This document shows, piece by piece, positions 1 through 7,158 of a stretch of 15,633 nucleotides of DNA. Below the pieces are notes generated by a model. That model searched no databases. It was not told the origin of the DNA and saw only the letters and a program-made list of their open reading frames with translations. The translations under genes and the position numbers were made by a program. The stretch spans positions 1 to 15,633 of the forward strand of contig CAYGUI010000029.1 in NCBI GenBank assembly GCA_964353115.1. The letters run 5' to 3'. Source of the stretch: CAYGUI01 sp964353115 (GTDB taxonomy: Bacteria; Pseudomonadota; Gammaproteobacteria; JAGOUU01). Numbering within the stretch: position 1 is the first letter of the stretch; every line of letters begins with the position of its first letter.

Positions 1-17
1 GTACTGAAAAGAGTTTA

Positions 18-117
18 AAAACCCCCGCCGCACTTCGTGCGTCTGCCCCCTTTAATAAGGGGGCGATCTTATACCCCCTTTCGTAAAGGGGGTCGGCGCG
101 CCAGCGCCGGGGGTTTT
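18..117. repeat. Palindromic four-hairpin repeat, complete copy A
   Basis: GC-rich 100-bp unit in AT-rich surroundings. Its ends are a perfect 10-bp inverted repeat, AAAACCCCCG (18-27) and CGGGGGTTTT (108-117). Between them lie four hairpins in a row: CGCAC/GTGCG (29-33/37-41, loop TTC), GCCCCCTT/AAGGGGGC (45-52/57-64, loop TAAT), ACCCCCTTT/AAAGGGGGT (73-81/85-93, loop CGT) and CGGCGC/GCGCCG (94-99/104-109, loop GCCA). The fourth hairpin shares two bases with the closing helix. Related copies lie at 1049-1286. It resembles small non-coding palindromic repeats of the REP/MITE type in general form, but I do not recognise the family. Whether it acts as DNA or RNA is unknown. Confidence 0.85.
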
Positions 118-124
118 CCTCTTT

Positions 125-133
125 TGCTATACT
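125..133 (+). promoter_or_regulatory. Extended -10 promoter of the CDF gene
   Basis: TG-C-TATACT: the TG of an extended -10 is at 125-126 and the hexamer TATACT, five of six matches to TATAAT, is at 128-133. The position where a -35 would fall lies inside repeat copy A and has no TTGACA-like sequence. A start seven bases after the hexamer would be about base 140, the A of the start codon. Confidence 0.5.
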
Positions 134-139
134 TTATTC

Positions 140-1048
140 ATGCAACAAAATGACTCAAAATACGTTATTGTAATAGCTCTAACATCTAACTTATTAATTG
201 CTATAGCAAAATTTATTGCTTCCTGGTTCACTTTAAGCTCAGCCATGCTAAGTGAAGGAATCCATTCCTTAGTAGATGTCGGCAATCAACTATTATTGTT
301 AGTTGGAATTAATTTATCTAAAAAAAAGCCAGATAGTGATCATCCTTTTGGCTATGGCAAAGAGCTTTATTTCTGGAGCTTAGTTGTCGCAATTTTATTA
401 TTTTCACTGGGCGGTGGGTTATCGATTTATGAAGGAATCAGTAAATTATGGGAGCCTCGTCCAATAGAAAATATTTTAGTAAGTTATGCCGTACTTGGAA
501 CTGCTTTAGTTTTTGAAGCATTTTCTTGGACTGTTGCTTTTAAAGAGTTACGCGCACGACATAATAAATTTAGTCTTTTCCGCTCTATTCAGCAATCAAA
601 AGATCCGGCACTATTAGTTGTTTTATTAGAAGACAGCGCAGCATTAACTGGTTTGATGATTGCCATAATCGGTATTACCTTTAGCTACTATTTACACATA
701 CCAATTATTGATAAAATTGCATCGATTTTTATTGGAGTTTTATTATTGGCCGTTGCGTGGTGGATGGCATATGAAAGTAAAAATTTATTAATTGGTGAGT
801 CTGCCAATAAAAAAACTGTGAGTAAAATACGCGAAATTGTACGCAGTAATCGTAATGTTTCTGACGTTACTCAAATTCTAACCATGCACATGGGACCAAC
901 AGAATTACTGGTAAATTTGATTGTCGATTTTCGCGATGATATTTCTTCTGGTGAACTTGAAAAAGTTAATGCTAAATTAGAAGAAGAAATAAAAGCCGCC
1001 GTGCCTATTGCGAAATGGGTTTTTATTGCGGCTAAGGATATTAAGTAA
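140..1048 (+). CDS. CDF-family cation efflux transporter (SLC30A9/ZnT9-like subfamily)
   Basis: Predicted inner-membrane exporter of divalent metal ions, probably by proton antiport; the metal cannot be told from sequence. The 302-residue length is normal for a CDF protein. Six membrane segments fill about residues 8-215, followed by a cytoplasmic domain (about 220-302). Segment 2 carries SEGIHSLVD, which supplies the H42-x3-D46 metal pair. The fifth segment has LLEDSAAL (E164, D165) instead of HxxxD, and DHPFGYGKELYFW follows segment 2. Both features are typical, from memory, of the ZnT9-like branch. The start is firm: the family-typical N-terminal helix begins within a few residues of M1 and the next Met is M36. 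No ribosome-binding site precedes it and the promoter lies almost on the ATG. Repeat copies flank the gene on both sides, and the downstream one starts directly after the stop codon. Confidence 0.9.
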   Translation: MQQNDSKYVIVIALTSNLLIAIAKFIASWFTLSSAMLSEGIHSLVDVGNQLLLLVGINLSKKKPDSDHPFGYGKELYFWSLVVAILLFSLGGGLSIYEGISKLWEPRPIENILVSYAVLGTALVFEAFSWTVAFKELRARHNKFSLFRSIQQSKDPALLVVLLEDSAALTGLMIAIIGITFSYYLHIPIIDKIASIFIGVLLLAVAWWMAYESKNLLIGESANKKTVSKIREIVRSNRNVSDVTQILTMHMGPTELLVNLIVDFRDDISSGELEKVNAKLEEEIKAAVPIAKWVFIAAKDIK

Positions 1049-1286
1049 AAAACCCCCGCGCCTGCGGCGCTGCCCCCTTTAATAAGGGGGCGTTCTTATA
1101 CCCCCTTTCTTAGTTGCAACTCCCCTTTCGTAACAAAACCCCCGCCGCACTTCGTGCGTCTGCCCCCTTTAATAAGGGGGCATTATAACTCCCCTTTTGT
1201 AAAGGGGAGATGTCGCCGAGGGCGACAGAGGGGTTTTTTACCCCCTTTCGTAAAGGGGGTCGGCGCGTCAGCGCCGGGGGGTTTTT
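1049..1286. repeat. Composite palindromic repeat cluster (copies B1, B2, B3)
   Basis: This cluster fills most of the gap between the convergent CDF gene and the secreted-protein gene. B1 (1049-1109) is a left half: AAAACCCCCG end, hairpin GCGCC/GGCGC (1058-1070), hairpin GCCCCCTT/AAGGGGGC (1072-1091), then only the left arm of hairpin 3. B2 (1135-1237) is a complete variant; its first 47 bases equal bases 18-64 of copy A, and its right part has different hairpins at 1189-1209 and 1211-1227. B3 (1239-1286) is a right half, and its first 29 bases equal 72-100 of copy A. The linker at 1110-1134 holds a perfect 10-bp palindrome AGTTGCAACT (1112-1121) and a fragment resembling hairpin 3 of B2. The stems probably also act as terminators for the two converging genes, though no clean hairpin plus T-run stands out. 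Bases 1287-1315 hold nothing I can name. Confidence 0.85.
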
Positions 1287-1315
1287 ACCCCAGCGCCAGA
1301 TAGTTTAATTCATCA

Positions 1316-3127
1316 CTACGGAAACACCGAAGTACACCCAGCTGTTGGGAATATTGAACTACTCGCAAAACTAGTTGTATCAAAACAAGCGCTTGGTTGA
1401 GAGAAGCAACCGCCAAATAAAGTAGCTGTGTCTTCATCCTGATCACATGTTGTATCAGATGCATTATTACCAGATCCAAAAACATCACTCGCAATGATAT
1501 TACTACCCTCAAAACCATTATCTGCCGTTAAATAAGCGCCAACATCATTACATCTATTTGTAAGTTGGGTAGGTGTAATAGCTCCACCTGTACTTAGAGC
1601 AAAAATCATAGTACCCGAATTTTGCATATCTCCCCAATAAGCCGTCTCACCACCATTACCATCATTATTAATGCAATTAAAACCAACACCAGAAGCATTA
1701 TTATTGTGCCAATTAGTATAAGTTGAAACGCAATTATCTTGTATACCTATTACCGCATTAGGATTACCAGAACCACCAACCCCTAACAACTTAATAAAAG
1801 TTTCATTTGCAACATTTAATGTTGGCAAATTATCAAAAAGCCAATTATTAGTGGCATCAAGTGAAGAAATATAACCTGAAGAGAAGTCGCCAGGAATTGC
1901 ATCTATTGATTCTGAACACTGCAATCCACCATCAGCCCAATCTCCAGTTGTCGCAGTAAAGGAAGTTCCAGTACCATCACCTTGATTACCAGTCGACCAA
2001 ACAGGACAATGATGTGATATAAACGTTGAAGTACTACTATCTGTTCCAACTCCAGTTACAAAATTAGCGGCATCACCAGAAAGCTGACCAGCAACAGTTG
2101 CTGGATTAAGAACTGAACAAATTACCCCGTTGCTGCAAACATTATCAATGTAATCTTGAACAGAGCTACCGCCCACGCCTACAAAAGCTGGAAAGGTAAC
2201 GCTTGCCGTTAAACTTGACTCTGGACGACCAGCTATATAAGCCGATTGAATATAAGGCGGCACACATCCCATATGATAAGCGCAAGCATGATAAAAAGTA
2301 CTATCAGGACTAAAATTATTAATTTGATCTATATAAACCGTATTTACATCTGTATTTGATGTAATATCTAAACACCCTGAACCACAAGTAGCAGAAGATC
2401 CTTCTTCATAACAAAAACCATCATTTGCACTTCCAGAGGAGCAATTTAAAGAACTCTCATCAAAACAACCAACGTGCAAAATGTTACTAGTATCATCATC
2501 GTCATCATCATCGTCATCACCACCAGATCCACAAATTCCAGTTGTACCATCAGTTGGCCCAACCTCTACTGTTAATTGACCATGAAGTCTTGAGTCAACA
2601 GGACATTTTAGTTTACCGTTCTGAGGATGCTCACCACAAAAACTAATATAATAATCATAAGTCACTGGACTACCAAATGCACCACCACCAACACCATTTG
2701 ATGGTTTAATCTGTAAATCACAGTCACCAGGAGAAGAAGAATTAACGGCACCAGGAACCCAAATTGGTAAACCACTAGTAGTTCCAGGACAACGAACAGA
2801 TGAAGTAAAAGTTAAAGGACCAATCTCAGGGCCTTTAATTTCACTTAACATAAATGCTCTATTCTTTAAGTAATTTTTTACCTGAATAGTTTTTTCATCT
2901 AAAGATTGTGTTGATAATAATGATCCTGGCTGGCCACAACGAATTTCGGTTACAGAGCCGTCCGGTGTTTTATCTTTACATTGATAACAAGTTAACTTGG
3001 AGCCATTCATCTGATTAAAAGCAATTTTTAATGGAGAGTCACTAGGATTTTTAGATTTTGCGTAAATATTATTACTCAAAAAAACAGCTAAAAATATTAA
3101 AGCAGTATTTTTAATAATTAGTTTCAT
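1316..3127 (-). CDS. Exported cysteine-rich protein with Asp9 tract, family unknown
   Basis: I do not recognise this 603-residue protein. It starts with a clear Sec signal peptide: KLIIK, a hydrophobic stretch, and likely cleavage after IYA (residue 23). The mature part is rich in Gly, Ser, Thr, Asn and Asp. It contains 26 cysteines spread over the whole length, an even number that suggests a disulfide-stabilised periplasmic, surface or secreted protein. Residues 204-212 are nine aspartates in a row, separating an N-terminal part of about 180 residues from a longer C-terminal part. Loosely lectin-like patches (such as TNWHNNN near residue 473) are too weak to name a domain. The start codon lies inside the end of the upstream barrel gene (ATGA overlap), with GGGGGA eight bases upstream, so the two are probably translationally coupled. 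The protein could be a cargo or ligand of the barrel; that is inference. Confidence 0.75.
   Translation of the reverse strand: MKLIIKNTALIFLAVFLSNNIYAKSKNPSDSPLKIAFNQMNGSKLTCYQCKDKTPDGSVTEIRCGQPGSLLSTQSLDEKTIQVKNYLKNRAFMLSEIKGPEIGPLTFTSSVRCPGTTSGLPIWVPGAVNSSSPGDCDLQIKPSNGVGGGAFGSPVTYDYYISFCGEHPQNGKLKCPVDSRLHGQLTVEVGPTDGTTGICGSGGDDDDDDDDDTSNILHVGCFDESSLNCSSGSANDGFCYEEGSSATCGSGCLDITSNTDVNTVYIDQINNFSPDSTFYHACAYHMGCVPPYIQSAYIAGRPESSLTASVTFPAFVGVGGSSVQDYIDNVCSNGVICSVLNPATVAGQLSGDAANFVTGVGTDSSTSTFISHHCPVWSTGNQGDGTGTSFTATTGDWADGGLQCSESIDAIPGDFSSGYISSLDATNNWLFDNLPTLNVANETFIKLLGVGGSGNPNAVIGIQDNCVSTYTNWHNNNASGVGFNCINNDGNGGETAYWGDMQNSGTMIFALSTGGAITPTQLTNRCNDVGAYLTADNGFEGSNIIASDVFGSGNNASDTTCDQDEDTATLFGGCFSQPSACFDTTSFASSSIFPTAGCTSVFP
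2492..2518 (-). repeat. In-frame triplet/12-bp repeat encoding Asp9
   Basis: Nine Asp codons in the order GAT GAC GAT GAT GAT GAC GAT GAT GAT. On the + strand this is a 12-bp unit ATCATCATCGTC repeated 2.25 times. Changes by whole triplets or 12-bp units keep the reading frame, so slippage would vary the length of the acidic linker without breaking the gene. An acidic Asp run of this kind could also bind calcium; that is inference. Confidence 0.7.
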
Positions 3128-3930
3128 TGATGAGTTCCCCCAAAGGCAATAGTTAATCCTAAATAAAATTGATGTCCCCGATAAGTAAATGGTGAAGGTA
3201 AATCAAGCTGCGGTGGTAAACGACTATCTGTTCCACTTTTTAATTTACCAAGGTAAACATAAAGTAAGTTTAATCGTAGATCGACGTATTGAGTGACAAA
3301 AGATGCAAACGGGCCAAGCTCAAGATACCATGTAGATGAAGTATTATCTTTTGGAAGATAAACCATATCTATGTGTCCACCAACATCAGGTATCGGTCTA
3401 TTATCAGCAGTTAATTGCAAATTATAAATATTTGCCCCAACTCCAAAATCAAGACCAAAATATGCGGGTCCAGCTTTGATAAAATAACCATCTATATCGA
3501 AATATATAGCATAGTTGTCGTTAATAACTGTAAAATCCGTGCCATATGCTGCCTCGTAATCACCTTGCAGCCATACATCGCCAGTTAATTTATTATGGAT
3601 ATGCTTCATTCCAAGACCAATAGCGAGTTTTTGCAAAAAAGGAAAGTTAAAATCATATGGCTTCATAACGCTGGCGCCAATTACATAGCCTAAATTACCG
3701 CTATCCTGATCCCAAGCATTATCATCAAATTCTTTATTGAATGCTAAATTATAAGCAACACCGCCGTGCATTGAGTACATTAGATCATCAAAAAAACCTT
3801 TGACTCTTTGCTCAACTTTTTGGCTGGTATTTTCTTTTTTTTCTGTGTCTTGCGCACAAGCAAAATTAGAAAAAAACATGAAACTTAAAATAAAAATAAC
3901 CTTAAATCTATAAGATCCTTTACAAGACAT
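3124..3930 (-). CDS. Probable outer-membrane beta-barrel protein
   Basis: The 268-residue protein has an N-terminal signal peptide (basic SCKGSYRFK, hydrophobic VIFILSFMFFSNF, likely cleavage ACA/QD near residue 26). The cysteine at 25 does not sit in a proper lipobox, so I read it as a type I signal. After a short charged helix (about 28-48) the rest alternates polar and aromatic or hydrophobic residues in strand-like runs rich in Gly and Tyr (AYFGLDFGVGANIYNL, TWYLELGPFASFV). It ends in QFYLGLTIAFGGTHQ, close to the aromatic C-terminal strand expected of a barrel. I cannot name the family. It is the first gene of a two-gene unit with the cysteine-rich exported protein. AAGGA seven bases before the ATG supports the start. 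An OM anchor, receptor or channel role is inference. Confidence 0.7.
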   Translation of the reverse strand: MSCKGSYRFKVIFILSFMFFSNFACAQDTEKKENTSQKVEQRVKGFFDDLMYSMHGGVAYNLAFNKEFDDNAWDQDSGNLGYVIGASVMKPYDFNFPFLQKLAIGLGMKHIHNKLTGDVWLQGDYEAAYGTDFTVINDNYAIYFDIDGYFIKAGPAYFGLDFGVGANIYNLQLTADNRPIPDVGGHIDMVYLPKDNTSSTWYLELGPFASFVTQYVDLRLNLLYVYLGKLKSGTDSRLPPQLDLPSPFTYRGHQFYLGLTIAFGGTHQ

Positions 3931-3966
3931 GGCAAATCCTTATGCTTTATATAATCCTTATCAGCC

Positions 3967-3997
3967 ATTATAAAATGGAACCGTATAGATATGTAAA
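3967..3997 (-). promoter_or_regulatory. Candidate sigma-70 promoter of the barrel/secreted-protein operon
   Basis: On the minus strand, TATAAT (3967-3972, perfect -10) is preceded by TTTACA (3992-3997, five of six to TTGACA) with a long 19-bp spacer. Transcription would start near 3960, giving a leader of about 30 nt that carries the AAGGA ribosome-binding site (3938-3942). The spacer is two bases longer than optimal, so a different -35 may be used. The rest of the 160-nt gap (to 4090) is very AT-rich. It holds only a weak AT-only inverted repeat at 4004-4012/4035-4043. Confidence 0.45.
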
Positions 3998-4090
3998 GGG
4001 AAATTTAAATTATTTTATTGATTTTTTAAAAAACTAATTTAAAAATAGCTGACTAACATTGAAATAAAAGATCAAATAATGATTATTAAG

Positions 4091-5413
4091 CTAATCATGC
4101 AACAAGGCTTCTTCTTTTTTAGCTGTTGCTTGTGTCGGCTTAAAAGGTCTTTTTAGATACGTTAAATTGACCGCTGATTTACAGAATGTTTCTTTTAAAA
4201 AAAAGACTGATAATATTACAGCTACTAAAGAGGCTATAACTAATATGCTAAGCACTAATTGATAATCGTGTAGAGTTAAATTTCCATTAGCGCTAATTTT
4301 ATCAAAAAAATATCCAATAAAAGGTGCATTAATCGCAGCAAATGACATTATTACTGCATTATTTAGTCCTAATCCAATAGCAACAAATTTATCAATAAAT
4401 TGCTCCGTAATAGTTGCAAATCCTATACTTTGACCACTGGCGCTTATACCTAATAAAAAAAATGCCCATGGAAGAGTGGCTAATAACGGAGAATAAACAA
4501 TAGTCACTATAGAAATAAATCCAAAAACTGCTGCTATTACCATAATTAACTTTCTTCGCTGCAAAAAATCAGATAAAAAACCAAAAACTGGTGATCCAAT
4601 CGCAAATCCAACCCATGAAAGAGCAAGCATATATGAAGCATGCTTAATATCTAAACCTTTTAATATTAAAAATCTTCGACCTTCGTTCTCAGATAAATAC
4701 TCAATAGAAAAGTATAATGTGGCGGATAGAATTGCAATTATAAAAGGCTGACTTTTAGAAAATAATATTTTAAGTGATTTTGATAGTTTTTCAGGTTTTC
4801 TAATAAAAACATATTGATCATTTTGTTGTTTTTTATTTTCGACAAAAAAGAAACCTAAAACTGTTAACACAAATCCAAAAATAGACAGCATAAAAAAAAT
4901 AAAATGCCAATTATATTTAGGATTATTTGCTAAAATTGATAATGGACCAGCTCCAATAATTGGACCCAGAGTGCCTATGAATAAAGATGTGCCGATAAAT
5001 ATTGCTCGATATTTATGTGGTATCCAATCATTTATAGATATTAAAAGACAAATGAATCCAAACGATGCACCAAATCCCATTAATACTCTAAAAAATAAAG
5101 CGGCATCATAGTTATCTGAATATGCAAATCCTAATGTTGCTATTGCACAGTTAGAGCACCCTATTACAAAAGATTTTTTAAGGCCAATATTATCGACAAT
5201 AAAGCCTACTGGTATTTGCATAAAACCATAAATCAAGCAAAACAATGTCGTACTTAAAATAGAAAATTGAAATAATGATAAATGCAAATCTTGAATTATA
5301 GAGGTTTGATAAGCTCCAAGAACGGTGCGTAAAAAGAATTCATATACAAAAAATAAGACACATATAGACCAGATTAAAATGCTTTTTCTTTCAAATAAAA
5401 TGTCTCCGTTCAT
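4091..5413 (-). CDS. MFS transporter
   Basis: Inner-membrane secondary transporter of the major facilitator superfamily, substrate not determinable. At 440 residues with about 12 hydrophobic segments it has the standard size. The MFS motif A loop between segments 2 and 3 is visible as GFIVDNIGLKKSF (about residues 69-81), and a second, weaker copy is GFLSDFLQRRKLI (about 278-290), as expected from the two-fold MFS repeat. A charged cytoplasmic linker (KKQQNDQYVFIRKPEKLSKS) separates the halves. The start lies only 7 nt after the stop of the AstE-like gene, so the two are very likely one transcript. A transported ligand shared with that neighbour, such as an acylated amino acid or other small carboxylate, is inference only. 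Upstream GAGAAAG gives a weak ribosome-binding site. Confidence 0.85.
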   Translation of the reverse strand: MNGDILFERKSILIWSICVLFFVYEFFLRTVLGAYQTSIIQDLHLSLFQFSILSTTLFCLIYGFMQIPVGFIVDNIGLKKSFVIGCSNCAIATLGFAYSDNYDAALFFRVLMGFGASFGFICLLISINDWIPHKYRAIFIGTSLFIGTLGPIIGAGPLSILANNPKYNWHFIFFMLSIFGFVLTVLGFFFVENKKQQNDQYVFIRKPEKLSKSLKILFSKSQPFIIAILSATLYFSIEYLSENEGRRFLILKGLDIKHASYMLALSWVGFAIGSPVFGFLSDFLQRRKLIMVIAAVFGFISIVTIVYSPLLATLPWAFFLLGISASGQSIGFATITEQFIDKFVAIGLGLNNAVIMSFAAINAPFIGYFFDKISANGNLTLHDYQLVLSILVIASLVAVILSVFFLKETFCKSAVNLTYLKRPFKPTQATAKKEEALLHD

Positions 5414-5420
5414 ACTTTCT

Positions 5421-6440
5421 CTATGTTATATAACTATCAGGTTGAGATTTGTCCCATTTTTCAATTCTATCTTCGGCTTTATCATAATCTATGAAATATG
5501 CTATTTTAAAAATAGTTAGCCCTTCATGAATTAATGGTGAGCTGTTAATTCCTACTATAATACCCTTTACAGGAGAAAATATAGGTATAACAACATTAGT
5601 GCCAAAAGGATCTGTTATATTCCCAATTAATTCTCCTTCATCAATTACTTGTCCAAGTCCAACTTTAAAATGTAATATTCCAGCTGCAGGAGATGCAATC
5701 CACTCTTGTTTTTTAGAAAAAGATGTTGCTATTTTTTCATCTGGTTTTTCAGGCAAAATCCCTATAGCAGACATTACATTCATAATCCCATCGACACCTA
5801 ATACTATTGAATTTTCATCAAATCTAGCAGCTTCTCCTGCTTGATAAACGAGTAAGGGTATGTCTAAGTCTTTGGCTGTTTTTCTAAGACGGTTTCCTTC
5901 TATATCAAAATTTGCAACAACAGGAGTCTTAAACTGTTTCGATAATTTTTTTAAATCAGGACTCTCTAAATCACAATATACCTGGGGAAGAATATTATGA
6001 TTTATATCTCCTGTTTGCAACTCAATACAGTAATCTGCTTTTTTTAATATCTCATTGGTAAAAATATGTGCGATTCTTTCACCATATGATCCATTTTCAT
6101 TTCCAGGAAAACAGTTACTAAGATCATAATCAACTTGTAATTGGATTGGATATTGAGTTAATCCCAATATATTAACCACTGGAACCGTTATAACTGTTCC
6201 AGCAATATTATCAACATCAACTAGATTATTAACTCTATTAGTTATTTCTAACCCATTAATTTCTTTACCAGTTAGAACTGAAAATATTAATAAACACGGC
6301 CCTGCTTTTTTACCATGCATAATTTTTAGGGGCATAAATAAAGGCGCGCATGTATACTGATTAGGCAATGGCAAAGCTAAATTAGCCACTTCCCCAGGAT
6401 AAACAAAAGTATCGCAAATTTGTATTTTTTTATTTTTCAT
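5421..6440 (-). CDS. AstE/AspA-family protein, predicted catalytically inactive
   Basis: The 339-residue protein follows the layout of the succinylglutamate desuccinylase/aspartoacylase zinc-hydrolase family (M14-like). It has an N-terminal beta-strand region, a catalytic-type domain (about 40-215) and a C-terminal lipoyl-like barrel (about 225-315, ASPAAGIL...SPVKGIIVG). Family landmarks are all present in order but altered. The usual HGDExNG is TGKEING (T57 for the zinc His, E60 kept). DLNRxFPG is DLSNCFPG (S108, N109 for Asn-Arg). DLHT is ELQTG (Q142 for the second zinc His). LLYEAGE is LVYQAGE (Q200 for the Glu). I therefore predict a non-enzymatic binding or regulatory protein. The expected residues are from memory of the family. 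It sits 37 nt after the PAP2 gene and 7 nt before an MFS gene. No ribosome-binding site is visible before the ATG. Confidence 0.8.
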   Translation of the reverse strand: MKNKKIQICDTFVYPGEVANLALPLPNQYTCAPLFMPLKIMHGKKAGPCLLIFSVLTGKEINGLEITNRVNNLVDVDNIAGTVITVPVVNILGLTQYPIQLQVDYDLSNCFPGNENGSYGERIAHIFTNEILKKADYCIELQTGDINHNILPQVYCDLESPDLKKLSKQFKTPVVANFDIEGNRLRKTAKDLDIPLLVYQAGEAARFDENSIVLGVDGIMNVMSAIGILPEKPDEKIATSFSKKQEWIASPAAGILHFKVGLGQVIDEGELIGNITDPFGTNVVIPIFSPVKGIIVGINSSPLIHEGLTIFKIAYFIDYDKAEDRIEKWDKSQPDSYIT

Positions 6441-6477
6441 AATTTATTTATATCAACAATTTGAATATCAGGAAATT

Positions 6478-7119
6478 TTAGTCACTACTGTTCTTTGCAA
6501 AGTTAACCGCAATATAACCGGTTAATATTCCAATACTCGCTCCAGCAATCATATCACCAACATAATGATAAGCCATTAAAGATAATCCCAAAAGCTCTAA
6601 ACCACAAACTAAGATGGCTAAACTTCGTAAATTTTTGTGGCGTAGAAAAATAACACTCATAAATGCAAAAACTACAGCTGAGTGGCCTGATGGAAAAGAA
6701 GTATAGTTACCATGAGATTTGAACCAAAAAAATCCGTAAACATGATCGTGAATCCAGGATGGATTATTTTCAATCCAAGTATTTGGCCATGCTCGCGAAA
6801 AAACAAATTTTAATTGATTTTTAATAGCACTTGCGACCAAAACAGCCATTGAACTATAGAATAAACTATAGAAAAAATAACTTATTTTTTTGTCAAAAAT
6901 AACTTTTCTTATTCCAATTACTAAAATAATAGTTGGAGCCACAACATAAAAGATTTCTGCAAAATAAGTAAAATATTTAAAAATAGGATACTTATTAAGA
7001 TTATTATTAACAGCAAGTTCAGCAACTTGACGATCTATAAAACAATAGCTAAAAAGTACTAAAATTATTGTGGATAATAAATATCCTGATAAATTTAGTA
7101 ATTTTTTATTTTTGTTCAT
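6478..7119 (-). CDS. PAP2-family membrane phosphatase
   Basis: Predicted integral-membrane lipid phosphatase of the PAP2 superfamily (phosphatidic acid, phosphatidylglycerophosphate or undecaprenyl pyrophosphate type; substrate not determinable). Using the ATG at 7117-7119 the protein is 213 residues with about six membrane segments. The three signature regions are visible: K104 and R109 in LKFVFSRAWP (a shorter-spaced variant of motif 1), FPSGH with H146 (motif 2), and SLMAYHYVGD with H185 and D189 (motif 3). The catalytic histidines and aspartate are therefore intact and the protein should be active. An upstream in-frame GTG at 7168-7170 lies inside the tRNA gene and is not a credible start. 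The gene begins 39 nt after the tRNA and leads the PAP2/AstE-like/MFS run. No strong ribosome-binding site or separate promoter is visible. Confidence 0.85.
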   Translation of the reverse strand: MNKNKKLLNLSGYLLSTIILVLFSYCFIDRQVAELAVNNNLNKYPIFKYFTYFAEIFYVVAPTIILVIGIRKVIFDKKISYFFYSLFYSSMAVLVASAIKNQLKFVFSRAWPNTWIENNPSWIHDHVYGFFWFKSHGNYTSFPSGHSAVVFAFMSVIFLRHKNLRSLAILVCGLELLGLSLMAYHYVGDMIAGASIGILTGYIAVNFAKNSSD

Positions 7120-7158
7120 AATTTTATAATTTAAAACTGCAAAAAAAATACTAAATAT

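Noticed and set aside
1049..1286. CRISPR-like array of regularly repeated GC-rich units
   Set aside because: The units are palindromic, of unequal length and nested, with no unique spacers of constant size and no cas genes.
3853..3858. Lipoprotein signal in the barrel protein (Cys25)
   Set aside because: The residues before the Cys (N-F-A) do not form a lipobox; ACA/QD is a better type I cleavage site.
4004..4043. Terminator downstream of the MFS gene
   Set aside because: The 9-bp inverted repeat is all A/T with a 22-nt loop; such symmetry is expected by chance in this AT-rich gap.
5599..5844. Plus-strand open frames inside the AstE-like, rpoD, dnaG, cca and secreted-protein genes
   Set aside because: They lie antisense to well-supported genes, have no promoters or ribosome-binding sites and give no recognisable protein.
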